This document shows positions 27,842-38,627 of a stretch of 64,000 bases of DNA, piece by piece. The notes below the pieces were generated by a model. The model was given only the letters and a program-made list of their open reading frames with translations, was not told the origin of the DNA and ran no database searches. Position 1 is the stretch's first letter, and the number at the start of each line of letters is the position of its first letter. Both the position numbers and the translations under genes were made by a program. The DNA is from Treponema phagedenis (GTDB lineage Bacteria; Spirochaetota; Spirochaetia; Treponematales; Treponemataceae): NCBI RefSeq assembly GCF_008153345.1, contig NZ_CP042818.1, positions 1,550,001 to 1,614,000 of the forward strand. The letters are read 5' to 3'.

Positions 27842-28006
27842 ATGGAAGAAGAAAAAAGAGATATAAAAAAACTACAACATAAACAGCTAATAATGGATAT
27901 TGGAAAGACAAAATATACTGTAAATCTACATTTTAAGCAAGGTACAGGGGAAACATACAAGGATAAAATACTAAAGCTAATCAAGAGAGAAACAGAGAAG
28001 ATATAA
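27842..28006 (+). CDS. TnpW family protein
   Basis: A 54-residue basic protein with the small-protein pattern IGKTKYTVNLHFKQGTGETYKDKILKLI, typical of TnpW-type proteins of Tn1549/CTn elements (function unknown). It has a GGAAAGGAGG site seven bases before its ATG and is too short for most gene callers. It lies 57 bases before the TraG-TopB fusion. Confidence 0.7.
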   Translation: MEEEKRDIKKLQHKQLIMDIGKTKYTVNLHFKQGTGETYKDKILKLIKRETEKI

Positions 28007-28062
28007 ATTTGTCAAAGAAATTTTGTTTATGTCCTTGACAAATCTTTCCAAAAGGCACACTT

Positions 28063-30012
28063 GTGTTAGAGTGTGGAAAAATGCTTTATGAAAATGGATA
28101 TGACATAAAGATTTTAAATACAATAAACTTTAAAAAATCTATGAAATACAATCCCTTTGCATACTTGAGAAGTGAAAAAGATATTTTAAAGCTTGTTCAA
28201 ACTATAATTGCAAATACCAAGGGAGATGGAGAAAAGGCAGGAGAAGATTTTTGGGTAAAGGCTGAAAAGTTATATTACACTGCCCTCATCGGTTATATTT
28301 ATTATGAAGCACCAGAAGAAGAAAAGAACTTTGCAACACTACTTGATATGATAGACGCTTCAGAAGTAAGAGAAGATGATGAAACCTACATGAATCCGAT
28401 TGATAGACTCTTTGAAGCACTTGAGAAAAGAGAACCGACACACTTTGCGGTGAAGCAATATAAAAAGTACAAATTGGCTGCTGGAAAAACTGCTAAGTCA
28501 ATTCTAATATCTTGTGGAGCAAGACTTGCCCCTTTTGACATAAGAGAGCTTAGAGAACTAATGAGTGAAGATGAACTTGAGCTTGATACACTGGGAGATA
28601 GAAAGACAGCACTCTTTGTTATCATCTCCGATACAGATGATACTTTTAACTTTGTGGTATCTATTATGTATTCTCAGCTATTTAACTTGTTATGTGATAA
28701 GGCTGATGATGTGTACGGAGGAAGATTACCTGTTCATGTAAGATGCCTACTTGACGAGTTTGCAAACATCGGCTTAATTCCAAAGTTTGAAAAACTGATA
28801 GCGACAATCCGTTCCAGAGAAATATCAGCGAGTATAATTCTTCAAGCACAATCTCAGCTAAAGGCAATCTATAAAGATAATGCTGACACAATTGTGGGCA
28901 ACTGTGATAGTACCTTGTTTCTTGGTGGAAAGGAGAAAACAACACTTAAAGAGCTTTCTATGAACGGTTTTACATTATCGACAGACAAAATTGGTGATGA
29001 AATAACCGCAGAGCAGCTAATCAATTTAATAGACGATAATATTGAAATAACTGATGTCATTCAAAAAGAAAAGATTACAAAGCCGGATTTACCCTTTGAC
29101 CTGACAACACTTCAAAGAGAGTGTAATAAATATTTTGGATATTCAGCAAAGCAGACGCTTGATTATGCTCAAAGCCTATATGAAAAGAAACTTATTACCT
29201 ATCCGAGAACAGACAGCAGATGCTTAACGGAAGATATGATTGTAAGTACGGTCAATAACATTTTAGGAAAAAATGATTTTGATACAGAGCGTATCAAGAC
29301 GGTATTTAACTCAAAAAATGTTACGGATCATCACGCTATTATTCCGACAGTAAGCTCGTTGAGTGAAGATTTATCGAGTATCCCTGATAGTGAATCGAAG
29401 GTATATAGGCTTATTTCTAATAAGCTTCACGCAAGTGTAGGCTATCCATTAGTGGAAAACACAACAAAGATTGTAGCTGAATTTGACGGATTTGAATTTA
29501 CAAGTTCAGGCAAGGTAATTAAGGATGAAGGCTTTAGCCAACACCTTAAAGAATACAAATCAAAAAAGAGTGAAGATGCTGTATTGTCTGATGTAAGTAT
29601 TGGTGATGTTTTAAGCATTGAAAATAAAGAGATTAAAGAGAAATTTACTAAGCCGCCCAAGCACTTTACTGAAGATACGCTTTTAAAGTCTATGGAGATT
29701 GCAGGAAATGATGCCTTAGAAAAAGGTGTAGAAGTGGAAAGAAAAGGTCTTGGCACTCCGGCAACAAGGGCAGGAATTATTGAAAATCTAATCTTTAAGG
29801 GATTTGTCGAAAGAGATAAGAAAAATCTAATTGCTACACATAAAGGAATCAGTCTTGTAACGATTGTAGCAGATACCTTCAAGTCAGCGGAAACAACTGC
29901 AAAGTGGGAAATGGAATTAGCGGATATTGCCCAAGGGAAATCGTTTAAGAAAGAATTTTTAGATGCGATTGAAAATGAGATAAAAGAGGCTGTTTTGACA
30001 TATCGCAAGTAA
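28063..30012 (+). pseudogene. In-frame TraG/VirD4 - topoisomerase III fusion
   Basis: 649 codons. Residues 1 to about 299 are the C-terminal part of the TraG/VirD4 coupling ATPase (Walker B CLLDEFANIG near 228; the Walker A P-loop is missing). The rest is the C-terminal part of topoisomerase III: FTLSTDKIGDEI, LTTLQRECNKYFGYSAKQTLDYAQSLYE and the active-site tyrosine motif TYPRTDSR near 380. The TOPRIM domain is lost. The join at about 28958-28961 is in frame. Neither half has its full catalytic set, so the product is probably inactive, but it stays open. Confidence 0.78.
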
Positions 30013-30094
30013 GACAGCTCTAATTTCAGATTAGAAAAACCCTCTAAAAATGCTATAATTTCTTGTAGGAAAAGTAGGGCGAAAGGAATTAGTC

Positions 30095-30280
30095 ATGAAA
30101 GATATATTTATGGATACTGCTAAAGTTATGTCCAAGGGGCAGGTTACCATTCCAAAGAGGATACGAGATCTTTTGAATTTAGAAAATGGGGACTATGTAA
30201 CTTTTATTGTAGATGAGGGGAGAATACAAATTGTTACTTCAAAGACTTTCATTGAGGATAATATACAAAGTAGGAAATAA
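30095..30280 (+). CDS. AbrB/MazE-type DNA-binding protein
   Basis: The 61-residue protein is a SpoVT-AbrB swapped-hairpin domain (MSKGQVTIPKRIRDLLNLENGDYVTFIVDEG). Such proteins are repressors or antitoxins. Start at 30095 after AAAGGA. The next gene is a DUF1016 nuclease-like gene, so a regulatory pairing is possible. Confidence 0.75.
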   Translation: MKDIFMDTAKVMSKGQVTIPKRIRDLLNLENGDYVTFIVDEGRIQIVTSKTFIEDNIQSRK

Positions 30281-30313
30281 ATTATAAATGTCAGATACCT
30301 ATAGGAGGAACTT

Positions 30314-31344
30314 ATGGATAAAGAAAAGACTTCTTTACAAAATATAAACGCAGAAAAAAACAGCAATCCGTTTGAAGAGATTGTTACGATTGTAGAAAAT
30401 GCAAAAGGTCGTGCATATAGAAAAGTTAATGAAGAGCTGATCTTAATGTATCGAGAGGTAGGGAAATACATTAGTAAAAAAACTGAGGAAGCATCTTACG
30501 GCTCCGGATTTGTTGATAATGTGGCAGAATTTTTTTTTCGACAAACTATCCTGAGCTGAATGGATTTAATCGTAGAGGACTTTACAGAATGAAGCAATTC
30601 TACGAGTTATATAAAGATTATGAAAAAGTGTCACCACTGGTGACACAATTGAGTTGGACTAATCACTTGAAAATAATGTCAGCTTCTAAAAGCCAAGAAG
30701 AGAGAAGGTTTTATATTGAATTGGCAGTAAAAGAAAGATATTCAAAGCGTGAGTTGGAAAGGCAGATAGATGGCGGTTACTATGAACGCTTTATGCTTTC
30801 AAATGGCAATATGTTGCCGGCAATTCAAAAAGCAAAACAAGAAACACATAATTTGTTTTTAGACAAATATGTTTTAGAGTTCCTTGATGCACCAAAGGGT
30901 GGTAACGAAAGAGGCTTTCAAAAATCAATACTTGAGAACTTGAAGAACTTTGTTTTAGAAATTGGAAAAGATTTTTCCTTTATAGGGAATGAGTATAGGG
31001 TACAGGTTGGAAACCATGACTATTACATCGACCTGTTATTTTATCATAGAGGATTGTCATGCTTAGTTGCATTTGAACTCAAGCTTGGAGAATTCAAGCC
31101 TGAATATATAGGAAAGATGAATCTCTATTTGGAAGCATTGGATAGAGAAGTTAAAAAACAAACGGAAAATCCAAGTGTTGGAGTTATTCTTTGTGCATCA
31201 AAAGATGATGAGGTTGTAGAATTTGCACTTAGCAGAAGTCTTTCACCAACAATGGTATCGGAATACACCTTAAAACTGATAGATAAAAATTTATTGCAGA
31301 AAAAGCTGAAAGAGTGTATACTGAAATTGCAGAGGAAAAAGTAG
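30314..31344 (+). pseudogene. DUF1016 (YhcG-like PDDEXK) protein, frameshifted
   Basis: Read across the break the protein is about 340 residues: an N-terminal DUF1016 domain (FEEIVTIVENAK, then EELILMYREVGKYI) and a C-terminal PDDEXK nuclease domain (DYYIDLLFYHRGL...VAFELKLGEF near codon 240). The first frame ends at 30559 and the second opens at 30589 because of a run of nine T at about 30530-30538. Restoring the usual AEFFSTNYPELNGFNRRGLYRM pattern needs one base more or two fewer. Possibly inactive, or slippage-controlled. Confidence 0.75.
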
Positions 31345-31425
31345 AAGCAAATGAGGAATGAAAAAGGAATATTATAGGAGAGGCTTTAATTTGCAGCCAA
31401 TTAAGATGTCGAAAGGAGTAAAAGG

Positions 31426-32232
31426 ATGAGTGTTGAAAGCATACTAAATGGTGTAGAAGATACCCTGTATATCCCGCTTGTAGGAAGAATATATGCAACA
31501 AAAAAGTTCCCTGAATTTTTCTATGATGAAAAGGCTTTATCCTTAGAGTCACATATACCGACAGACAGCATAGACAAAAACAGCAACGAATATTTTTATA
31601 TGGCGAGTGTTTGTAGACAACAGAAAATAGATGAAAAGATAATAAGTTTTCTTAAAGATAATCCTGATGGAAATGTAGTGTTTTTAGGTGCAGGCTTAGA
31701 AACTGCTTATCATCGTATAAGAAATAAAACTGCCAACTTTTATCAAGTAGATTTGCCGAGTGTTATCGAAATTAGAAAAAGAGTGCTTGGAAATGGCAAT
31801 AACGAAAATCTTATTTCAGGGGATATGTTCAAACTTGATTGGATTAAAGAAATAGATACAACACTTCCAACACTGATTTCTGTTTCGGGTGTTTATCAGT
31901 ATTTTGATGAGTCTAAAATTATAGAGATGATTAAAAGTATGAAAGCTCAAATTTCTAATGGAGAATTAGTCTTTGATGCTACAAATTCTAAAGGGTTAAA
32001 ACTTGCCAACAAATATGTGAAGAAAACGGGAAATACAAATGCACAAATGTATTTTAGTGTAGATAGCCCAAAGGAATTTGCAAAGTATACGAACACTAAG
32101 CTTGTAGAAGTAGATGGATTTTTCCAAAAGGCATTAAAGTATTGTCATGGATTAAAGTTAAGTACAAAAATATATATGTATTTTGCAGATAGATGGAACA
32201 GGACATTGGTTGTACATTTAAGATTTAACTGA
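31426..32232 (+). CDS. LCM/TcmP-type SAM methyltransferase, cargo copy 2
   Basis: A 268-residue paralogue of the methyltransferase at 26907: VVFLGAGLETA (motif I variant, near residue 83) and VDLPSVIEIRKR. The protein is moderately diverged from copy 1, so not a recent duplication. Start after AAAGGAG at 31416. A strong terminator follows at 32308. Confidence 0.72.
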   Translation: MSVESILNGVEDTLYIPLVGRIYATKKFPEFFYDEKALSLESHIPTDSIDKNSNEYFYMASVCRQQKIDEKIISFLKDNPDGNVVFLGAGLETAYHRIRNKTANFYQVDLPSVIEIRKRVLGNGNNENLISGDMFKLDWIKEIDTTLPTLISVSGVYQYFDESKIIEMIKSMKAQISNGELVFDATNSKGLKLANKYVKKTGNTNAQMYFSVDSPKEFAKYTNTKLVEVDGFFQKALKYCHGLKLSTKIYMYFADRWNRTLVVHLRFN

Positions 32233-32307
32233 TAGAATTTTCTATATATTTAACAGGAACATATTAAACTAATTTAAATAGCAGTAAGTTGCAATACACA
32301 GAATTTA

Positions 32308-32341
32308 GAGGTGATTAGAGTAAAATCTAATCGCCTTTTTT
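32308..32341 (+). terminator. Terminator after methyltransferase copy 2
   Basis: Stem AGGTGATTAGA and TCTAATCGCCT with a 6-base loop, followed by six T. It sits right before the helicase gene and insulates it. Confidence 0.75.
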
Positions 32342-32366
32342 GTTTGGAAAAACGAAGGAGGTAAAA

Positions 32367-33137
32367 ATGCGAATCAATGATTTTCATAACATTTTGGAGC
32401 TTATAAAACAAGATGTGCTTCATAGTGAAGCAGAGTATCTGAAGCTATTAAAGGTTGTCGGAAACAATCAAAGATATGACTTTAGAAGTCAATTAAGTAT
32501 CTATGATAAAAATCCTGAAGCAATAGCTTGTGCCAAGTTTGACTACTGGAGGGAACGCTTTAATCGAACAGTAATGCGAGGACAGAAAGGTATCCCCATT
32601 TTAGAGGACTATGGCACATTCAAAAAAGTGGACTATATTTTTGATATAGGTCAGACAGTTTCAAGAAACAGAGATGTCAACGAAGTAAATCTTTGGAAGT
32701 TTGACAAAGAAAATCATCAAGATGTGTTAAAGGAAATGATTAAAAGCGAGGGCTATGAGGAAAGTAAAAGCACACTCGAAAACATTTTTTCGTTAAGCAG
32801 ACTCTACGGTGATGAAAAAATAGATACCTTAATGAATGAACTTAGAGTAGCGGCTGAGGATAGAATATCCTTTACAAAGTTTGTAAGGGACTCGGTAAGC
32901 TATGCGGTAGCGTCAAGATTTAAGTTAGATTATTCGATAGATTATGAGCTTTTAAGAGAGAATTTTCAAAGACTTGACAGCATATCTCTAATGAGTCTTG
33001 GTGAAAGCGTATCGGATATTAGCGGAAAGATTATTGATGCGACCATTCAAAAAAGCAAAGAACTTGAGCTTCAAAAAGAAGTTTTAAGAGGAAAAGAAGC
33101 GGGATATAATAAGATTAAAGAAGAATTAGAGGAAAAT
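32367..33137 (+). pseudogene. Giant methylase/helicase, N-terminal ArdC-like fragment
   Basis: Start ATG 32367 after GAAGGAGG. It encodes the N-terminal ArdC-like antirestriction domain of the giant ICE protein (FRSQLSIYDKNPEAIACAKFDYWRERFNRTVMRGQKG), then a helical part to about codon 245 ([13 protein letters not shown]). At about 33105-33137 the helicase frame continues in another frame ([18 protein letters not shown]), so an indel breaks the protein here. In intact relatives this is one protein of more than 2,000 residues. Confidence 0.72.
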
Positions 33138-36100
33138 ATGTACTTCGACGAGATGATCAGGGGAGAAATGAAAACGAGCGAGTTCTCCGAAATGGAGAGT
33201 ACAGACGAGATAATAGAGAAAATCAGGGAGAATACGCTAAACAGCTTGGAGGAAGAGACGGACTTCATAAGGAAGTATCCAAATCCGACCTACGCAGTGA
33301 TGAGGTTGGAGTTTCTTTCACAGAGCGAGGAGCAGAGCCACTTCGAGATGTTAGTAGATCTATACAAGGAGAAGAAGTTGACAGGACACCTGATGGACAT
33401 TCAGAAACAGGCGATAGAATTTATGAGAACAGAGAAACCGAAACTGATGGCAGCTTGGAAGATAGAGGACGAAAACAACCCGCAGTATGGGGCGATGATT
33501 TCAGCCCTAAAGGAAGTGACCATCAAGGAAGTAGTGGAAATTTAAAAGAAAATACTGAGGCAGAGATAAGAGAAGCTGAAAAGGCTTCTTTTTCTTTACC
33601 CGAAAATTCCTATGGACAGATACGCCTTACGATTCCGCTAACTGAGAATGATATAGATACCGTCCTTATTAACGGAGGAAATCACGATGGCGGCAGACTT
33701 CCTGTTATTGCTGAGTTTTCCAAAGAAAAAACAGTAGAAGAATTGGGAGAATACCTCAAAGATACCTTTAAAGGCGGAAACGGGTTTTACATTGATGAAA
33801 GAGAAGTATCTTCCTGGTATTCGAATAAAGGAATTCATTTAGCTTACGGAACATCGGCAAGAGAAGATGATACGCAGGTTTTAAGTTGGAGTGATGCTGC
33901 AAAGAGGATAAACGAACTTCTTAATAACGGAGGGTTTGCCACAAATGTAGAGATTTCTGAAGCTCTTGATTATGAAAGAGATCGGATTTCAGAATCTCTA
34001 TGGTATTTATCTCATGATTTAAGTGAAGAAGGAAAAGAGCAAGGATATTTTGAACTTTTTGAAAGAGGCGGGGGCTTTCCGGAAGAAACGAAAAGACTCT
34101 CTGAGGCATTAAAAAATCCTGAGTATCTGAAAGAAACAATCAGAGAATATGACAGATTTTTAGAAGGATACAAAGAAAATAGGAATGTATTAAGGTTTCA
34201 CTATCACAAGGTAGATAGCCTTTATCAGAAATTACAAGAACTTGAGCTACCACGAAAGGAATATAGCACCAATTTGGCAGAACTTCCTAAGGTAAAGTCC
34301 TTTATTACAGAAGATGAAGTCCTTGAAAGCCTTTCAAGAGGAAGTGGCGTTGATAGAGGAAAAGAACGAATCACCAAGTTTTTTAAAGAAAATCATACGC
34401 TTCAGGAAAAAGCGAATTTCTTAAAAGACGAATATGGAATCGGAGGACATTCCCATGCTGTTTCAGGAGCAATGGGAAGTAACGAATGGCACGATGCAAA
34501 GGGACTTAAGTTACAGAAAAATGATTGTAAATATGTGTTTCTTACTTGGACAAGTGTTGCAAAGCATATCGACGAGCTGTTTTCTAAAAATCTTTATCTT
34601 GAAGACAAGGGAACAGAAAACAAGTCAGAGATTGAAGAACCACAATATTATTCCAAAGATGATCCTGAAAACCTAATGACAGATGAAATGCTTGAAAGAG
34701 TGCCGGAGCTTTACGCACAGGAGGATGTAGCTTTAGCGGATAAAGAGGTTCATGCTGCATATATCATTCCTTTCCGTTCAAATTGGACTTGGTATATGAC
34801 GGAGTATGACAGGGAAAGCGGCGATGCCTTTGGACTTGTGCTTGGGATTGAGCCTGAATGGGGATATTTTAATCTTGAGGAGCTGAAAGAACTAAACGCA
34901 CAAAGGCTTATTTTAGCGGATTTCCCAAAGACCTTTAGAGAACTTAAAGACGGTGAACTTAAAAAACAGATGGATGAGCAGGAGCTTCAGTCTGTCTTTA
35001 ATGGAGAACTTAGCTTTGAAGATAAAGCAGAGCTTGAAGCACCTGAAGAAACAGAAGAAATTAGAAGGGCTAACACAGTTCAAGCTACCTTATTTGATTA
35101 CCTCAAAGAAAGAGAAGAAGTAGAACTGAATGAAAAAGAGGAAAGCCCTTTAGAGGATCTTGCAGTTAAAGCAGGTGATACAGTCTATTTTCATCATGAA
35201 GAATACAAAGTCAGAGAAATTTCTAAAAATGAAATCACAGGAAGAAATGACTTGTGGCTTGATCCTGTAAGACAAGGCAATCATCAAATTCCGATTGTAG
35301 CCTTTACAGATAATGAGGATCTTCTGAAGCATATAAGCCTTAAAAGACCGAACTTTATTGTCGGTGATGAAGTTAAATACAAGGATAAAGACTATACCAT
35401 CACACGCTTTGATGATATGGGAAACAACCTAAAGACGGTAACAGTTAAAGATAATACAGAATATCTTGGCGGGATGATAACAGGCTCCGATGTCATTCCT
35501 TATCGTCTTGAAAGCGACCTTGAGAGGGTATTTCAAAATCAAACATATAAACACCCAGAGCAGACTACTGAAAAAGTAGAAATAAAGAAAGCAGAAGCTC
35601 ATAACTTCAAAATTAAAGAAGAAACGCTACCTGACAAGTTATCTCCAAGTGAAAGGTTAAATAATAACCTTGAAGCAATCTCTATGATGAGTCGCATTGA
35701 AAGCGGACAAAGAGAGCTTGACAGTACAGCTCAGGAAGTTTTAGCAAGGTATGTAGGCTGGGGAGGACTTGCTGATGTATTCGATGAAGAAAAAGGCGGA
35801 CAGTGGAAAGAAGCGAGGAGCTTTCTAAAAGAGAACTTATCTCAGGCAGAATATGAAGCTGCAAGAGAATCTACTTTAACGAGCTTTTACACACCGAAAA
35901 CAGTGATTGACGGAGTGTATAAGACGCTTTCGGATATGGGATTTAAACAGGGAAACATTTTAGAGCCATCAATGGGAATAGGAAACTTTATAGGCAATAT
36001 CCCTGATGAAATGAATAAGTCTAAGTTTTATGGTGTAGAGCTTGACTCTGTAAGCGGTCGAATTGGAAAGCTGTTATACCCTGAAAGTGATATACAGATT

Positions 36101-36322
36101 AAGGGGCTTGAAGAAACTTCCTTCTCAAATAACTTCTTTGATGCGATTATCGGCAATGTACCCTTTGGAGAATATAAGGTAAATGACAGGGAGTATAACA
36201 AAAATAACTTCCTTATCCATGATTATTTCTTTGCCAAGTCCATTGATAAAGTAAGAAACGGCGGTATTATCGCGCCTTTATTACATCAAGCGGGACGATG
36301 GATAAAAAAGACGAAAGTGTAA
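33105..36322 (+). pseudogene. Giant methylase/helicase, middle fragment with N6-methylase motifs
   Basis: Open frame of over 1,050 codons. It begins with an Arg/Gly/Asp/Ser-rich linker (33105-33545), continues with the [12 protein letters not shown] region and LPD-type modules, and then an N6-adenine methyltransferase core ([12 protein letters not shown] near 35965 and NVPFG near 36160, standing for NPPY). A 2-bp GC duplication near 36271-36274 sends the end out of frame, so it stops at 36322 within a tail that belongs to no domain. Confidence 0.75.
33138..33545 (+). CDS. Possible TnpV-like gene overprinted on the helicase linker
   Basis: In a frame different from the helicase linker, ATG 33138 opens 135 codons. 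The second half matches what I remember of Tnp[13 protein letters not shown], then [18 protein letters not shown], then [16 protein letters not shown]. The helicase linker over the same bases is low-complexity (D,G,R,S,E), as expected when one frame is constrained by another. No good ribosome binding site is seen and the first half is unfamiliar. If true, two proteins share the same DNA. Confidence 0.45.
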   Translation: MYFDEMIRGEMKTSEFSEMESTDEIIEKIRENTLNSLEEETDFIRKYPNPTYAVMRLEFLSQSEEQSHFEMLVDLYKEKKLTGHLMDIQKQAIEFMRTEKPKLMAAWKIEDENNPQYGAMISALKEVTIKEVVEI

Positions 36323-37181
36323 GACGCTACCTTGCAGCAAAAGCAGAGTTTTTAGGAGCGATAAGACTTCCGAACGATACCTTTAAGGGCGTAGCAGGAA
36401 CAGAAGTAACCTCAGATATTATCTTCCTAAAGAAAAGGGACAGTATCAGAGAAAGGGATGAGGACTGGATTCACCTTGCTGAAGATGAAAACGGGCTTTT
36501 ATATAACAAATACTTTGTTGATCATCCTGAACAGGTGCTTGGTTCTATGGAAAAAATATCCGGAAGATTTGGGAATACAATAGCTTGCCTGCCAAAAGAA
36601 AACACAGACTTAAAGGAGCTACTGACAAAAGCAAGCGAAGAAATCGCTAAAAATGCTAATTATGAAGAAATAGAGCTACTTGATGATGAAATCAGCACAA
36701 TACCCGCAACGGACGATGTCAAGAATTTCTCCTACACCATTATTGATGATGAAGTTTATTACAGAGAAAACTCCCTATTTGTAAAGAAAGAAGTAACGGA
36801 TAAAAACAAGGAAAAGATTAAGGACTATCTTGAGTTAAATGTTGCCTTAAAGGATGTTATTTACAAACAGAAAGAAGATTTTTCAGATGATGAAGTAAAG
36901 AAAGCTCAGGAAAAACTAAATGAAATTTATGACAGCTTTTCTAAGCAGCATGGATATGTCAATAACCTTTCTAATACCAGAGCCTTAAAAGAGGATAGCA
37001 ACTTCCCGCTTGTTTCTTCCATTGAAATCCTTGATGAAGAAGAAAACTTCAAAGCAAAGGGAGATATTTTCTCCAAGCGAACAATCACAAAGGCGAAGGT
37101 TATCGACCATGTAGACACTTCCCTTGAAGCTCTTGTTTTATCGGTATCAGAAAAAGGATATGTGGATTTTGAGTATATGGG
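36298..37181 (+). pseudogene. Giant methylase/helicase, third fragment
   Basis: Continues the methylase module: [26 protein letters not shown] near the beginning, ending FEYMG at the IS target site. The start given is only where the frame becomes open after the 2-bp shift. Splicing out the IS with one copy of the target duplication joins it in frame with 38628. Confidence 0.75.
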
Positions 37182-38617
37182 TGTCAATAACCAGTGAATA
37201 TTTCACCCCTAAAGGGGGTTAATTTTGCAATGAAAATTGCACCCCTTAACACATCGAGTTATCCTGCTTTTGCATCTTTAAGTAAGAATTCATAAATCAA
37301 GTCAATAACTACTTGAGGCAGGTCTCCGGTTCGTCCAACCGTATCGGTTCGGTATATATCATCGAGCGGTACAATCGGATAGAATTCATCATGTATTAAA
37401 GCGCGTATACCATGTTTTTGTGAAATCAATACATTTACCGTTGTGCCTGCTGCGAATTTATTCTGCTCAATTTTAAACAAATGGTTTTTGATTGAGATGG
37501 TGGAACCGCTTGAAAGTTTGCGCGTAATAACCGATGACAACAGTTTATCAAGATCGAGTGTTTTTGGCGTCGGTACAAACATTGAATATGAATCGCAGGC
37601 AGGAACACCAAACTGTTTGTTGAAAATACCGATATACTCTTTTAAGAATTGATTTGCTTGCTCTATGGTTGTAATTCCGCGTCGTGCAAATTCAACAGGG
37701 AGTCGGCTTTGTAAAGTTTGCCATAATCGCTCAACACGTCCTTTTGCTTGTGATGAATGAGCCGGGAACATATCGATTCCTAAGTACTTGATAATTTTGC
37801 CGAATTGTGTTACTTGTTCCTTGGTTCCTTGTAATTGCTCCTCAATGGATAACTGTTTTTTTGCATTAACAAAAAAAACGCTACACTTATCCGGATAAAG
37901 AGCGGCAGGGAGTCCGTAATTTTCGAGTGTCTGCCGCAGAACTTCTAAATATCCGAGCAGGCACTCGTTTTTGCATAAATAAAGACCGGTAATCATTCCG
38001 CGTGCATCATCAATAAAAGCATGTAATGCGGATTTTTCTTTCCCGCCGAACCAAGGAAACGGGGTTGCGTCCACTTGCAACAGCTCTCCGAAGCAAGCTC
38101 TTCTATTGCGCGTTTTATGCACCTTCTTTCGTGTTCGTCTTTTCTTTGGTGAATAAATTCCATGTGATAACAGAATACGGCGCAGAGTCGAATATGACAG
38201 CTGCAATTGATATTCTTCAGTTACTATTTCATGAAAATGCAAAAAATTGCTTTTTGACAATGCGGGATCGCTTCGCAGCGCAAGTAATCGCTGCTCAATT
38301 TCTTTCGAGGTCTTCTTTGCAGAGGGACGCTGACTGTTGCCATGCAGCATTGCGACTGCACCCTTTTCTTTGAACGCCTTTTTTAATTGCTGTACGCGTC
38401 TTCGTGAAAGGTTTAATCGAAGCGCAGCTTGTTGTACCGTACATCTCCCCTCTAGGCAGTTGGCAATAACATGTCCTCGTGTAATTTGATCAATGCTCAT
38501 AAATAATTTCATTCCTCCAGTTTAGTGTAACAAGTCAATAATTTCACCTCGGTAAAATATAGGGGCGAAATATTCATTGAAAACTTATAGGGGTGAAATT
38601 ATCACAGATTAAAGACA
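37182..38617 (-). mobile_element. ISNCY-type insertion sequence, 1,436 bp
   Basis: The ends are imperfect inverted repeats: the left end begins TGTCAATAACCAGTGAAT and the right end, read inwards, begins TGTCTTTAATCTGTGATA, both leading into TTTCACCCCTA. A 15-bp direct repeat flanks it (TTTTGAGTATATGGG at 37167-37181 and 38618-38632), taken as the target-site duplication. It contains one transposase gene on the minus strand. The insertion disrupts the helicase gene and appears recent because the ends and the duplication are clean. Confidence 0.88.
37259..38512 (-). CDS. ISNCY-family transposase
   Basis: The 417-residue DDE transposase has an N-terminal helix-turn-helix (VQQAALRLNLSRRRVQQLKK) and a catalytic core with LLQVDATPFPW (first Asp), FIDDARG (second Asp region) and SQAKGRVERLW (Glu). 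This is the ISDol1/ISNCY type common in treponemes. The gene is complete and uninterrupted, so the IS may still be active. Confidence 0.88.
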   Translation of the reverse strand: MKLFMSIDQITRGHVIANCLEGRCTVQQAALRLNLSRRRVQQLKKAFKEKGAVAMLHGNSQRPSAKKTSKEIEQRLLALRSDPALSKSNFLHFHEIVTEEYQLQLSYSTLRRILLSHGIYSPKKRRTRKKVHKTRNRRACFGELLQVDATPFPWFGGKEKSALHAFIDDARGMITGLYLCKNECLLGYLEVLRQTLENYGLPAALYPDKCSVFFVNAKKQLSIEEQLQGTKEQVTQFGKIIKYLGIDMFPAHSSQAKGRVERLWQTLQSRLPVEFARRGITTIEQANQFLKEYIGIFNKQFGVPACDSYSMFVPTPKTLDLDKLLSSVITRKLSSGSTISIKNHLFKIEQNKFAAGTTVNVLISQKHGIRALIHDEFYPIVPLDDIYRTDTVGRTGDLPQVVIDLIYEFLLKDAKAG

Positions 38618-38627
38618 TTTTGAGTAT

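Noticed and set aside
29442-30008. 188-codon minus-strand frame in the topoisomerase III part
   Set aside because: Antisense shadow of a clear topoisomerase sequence.
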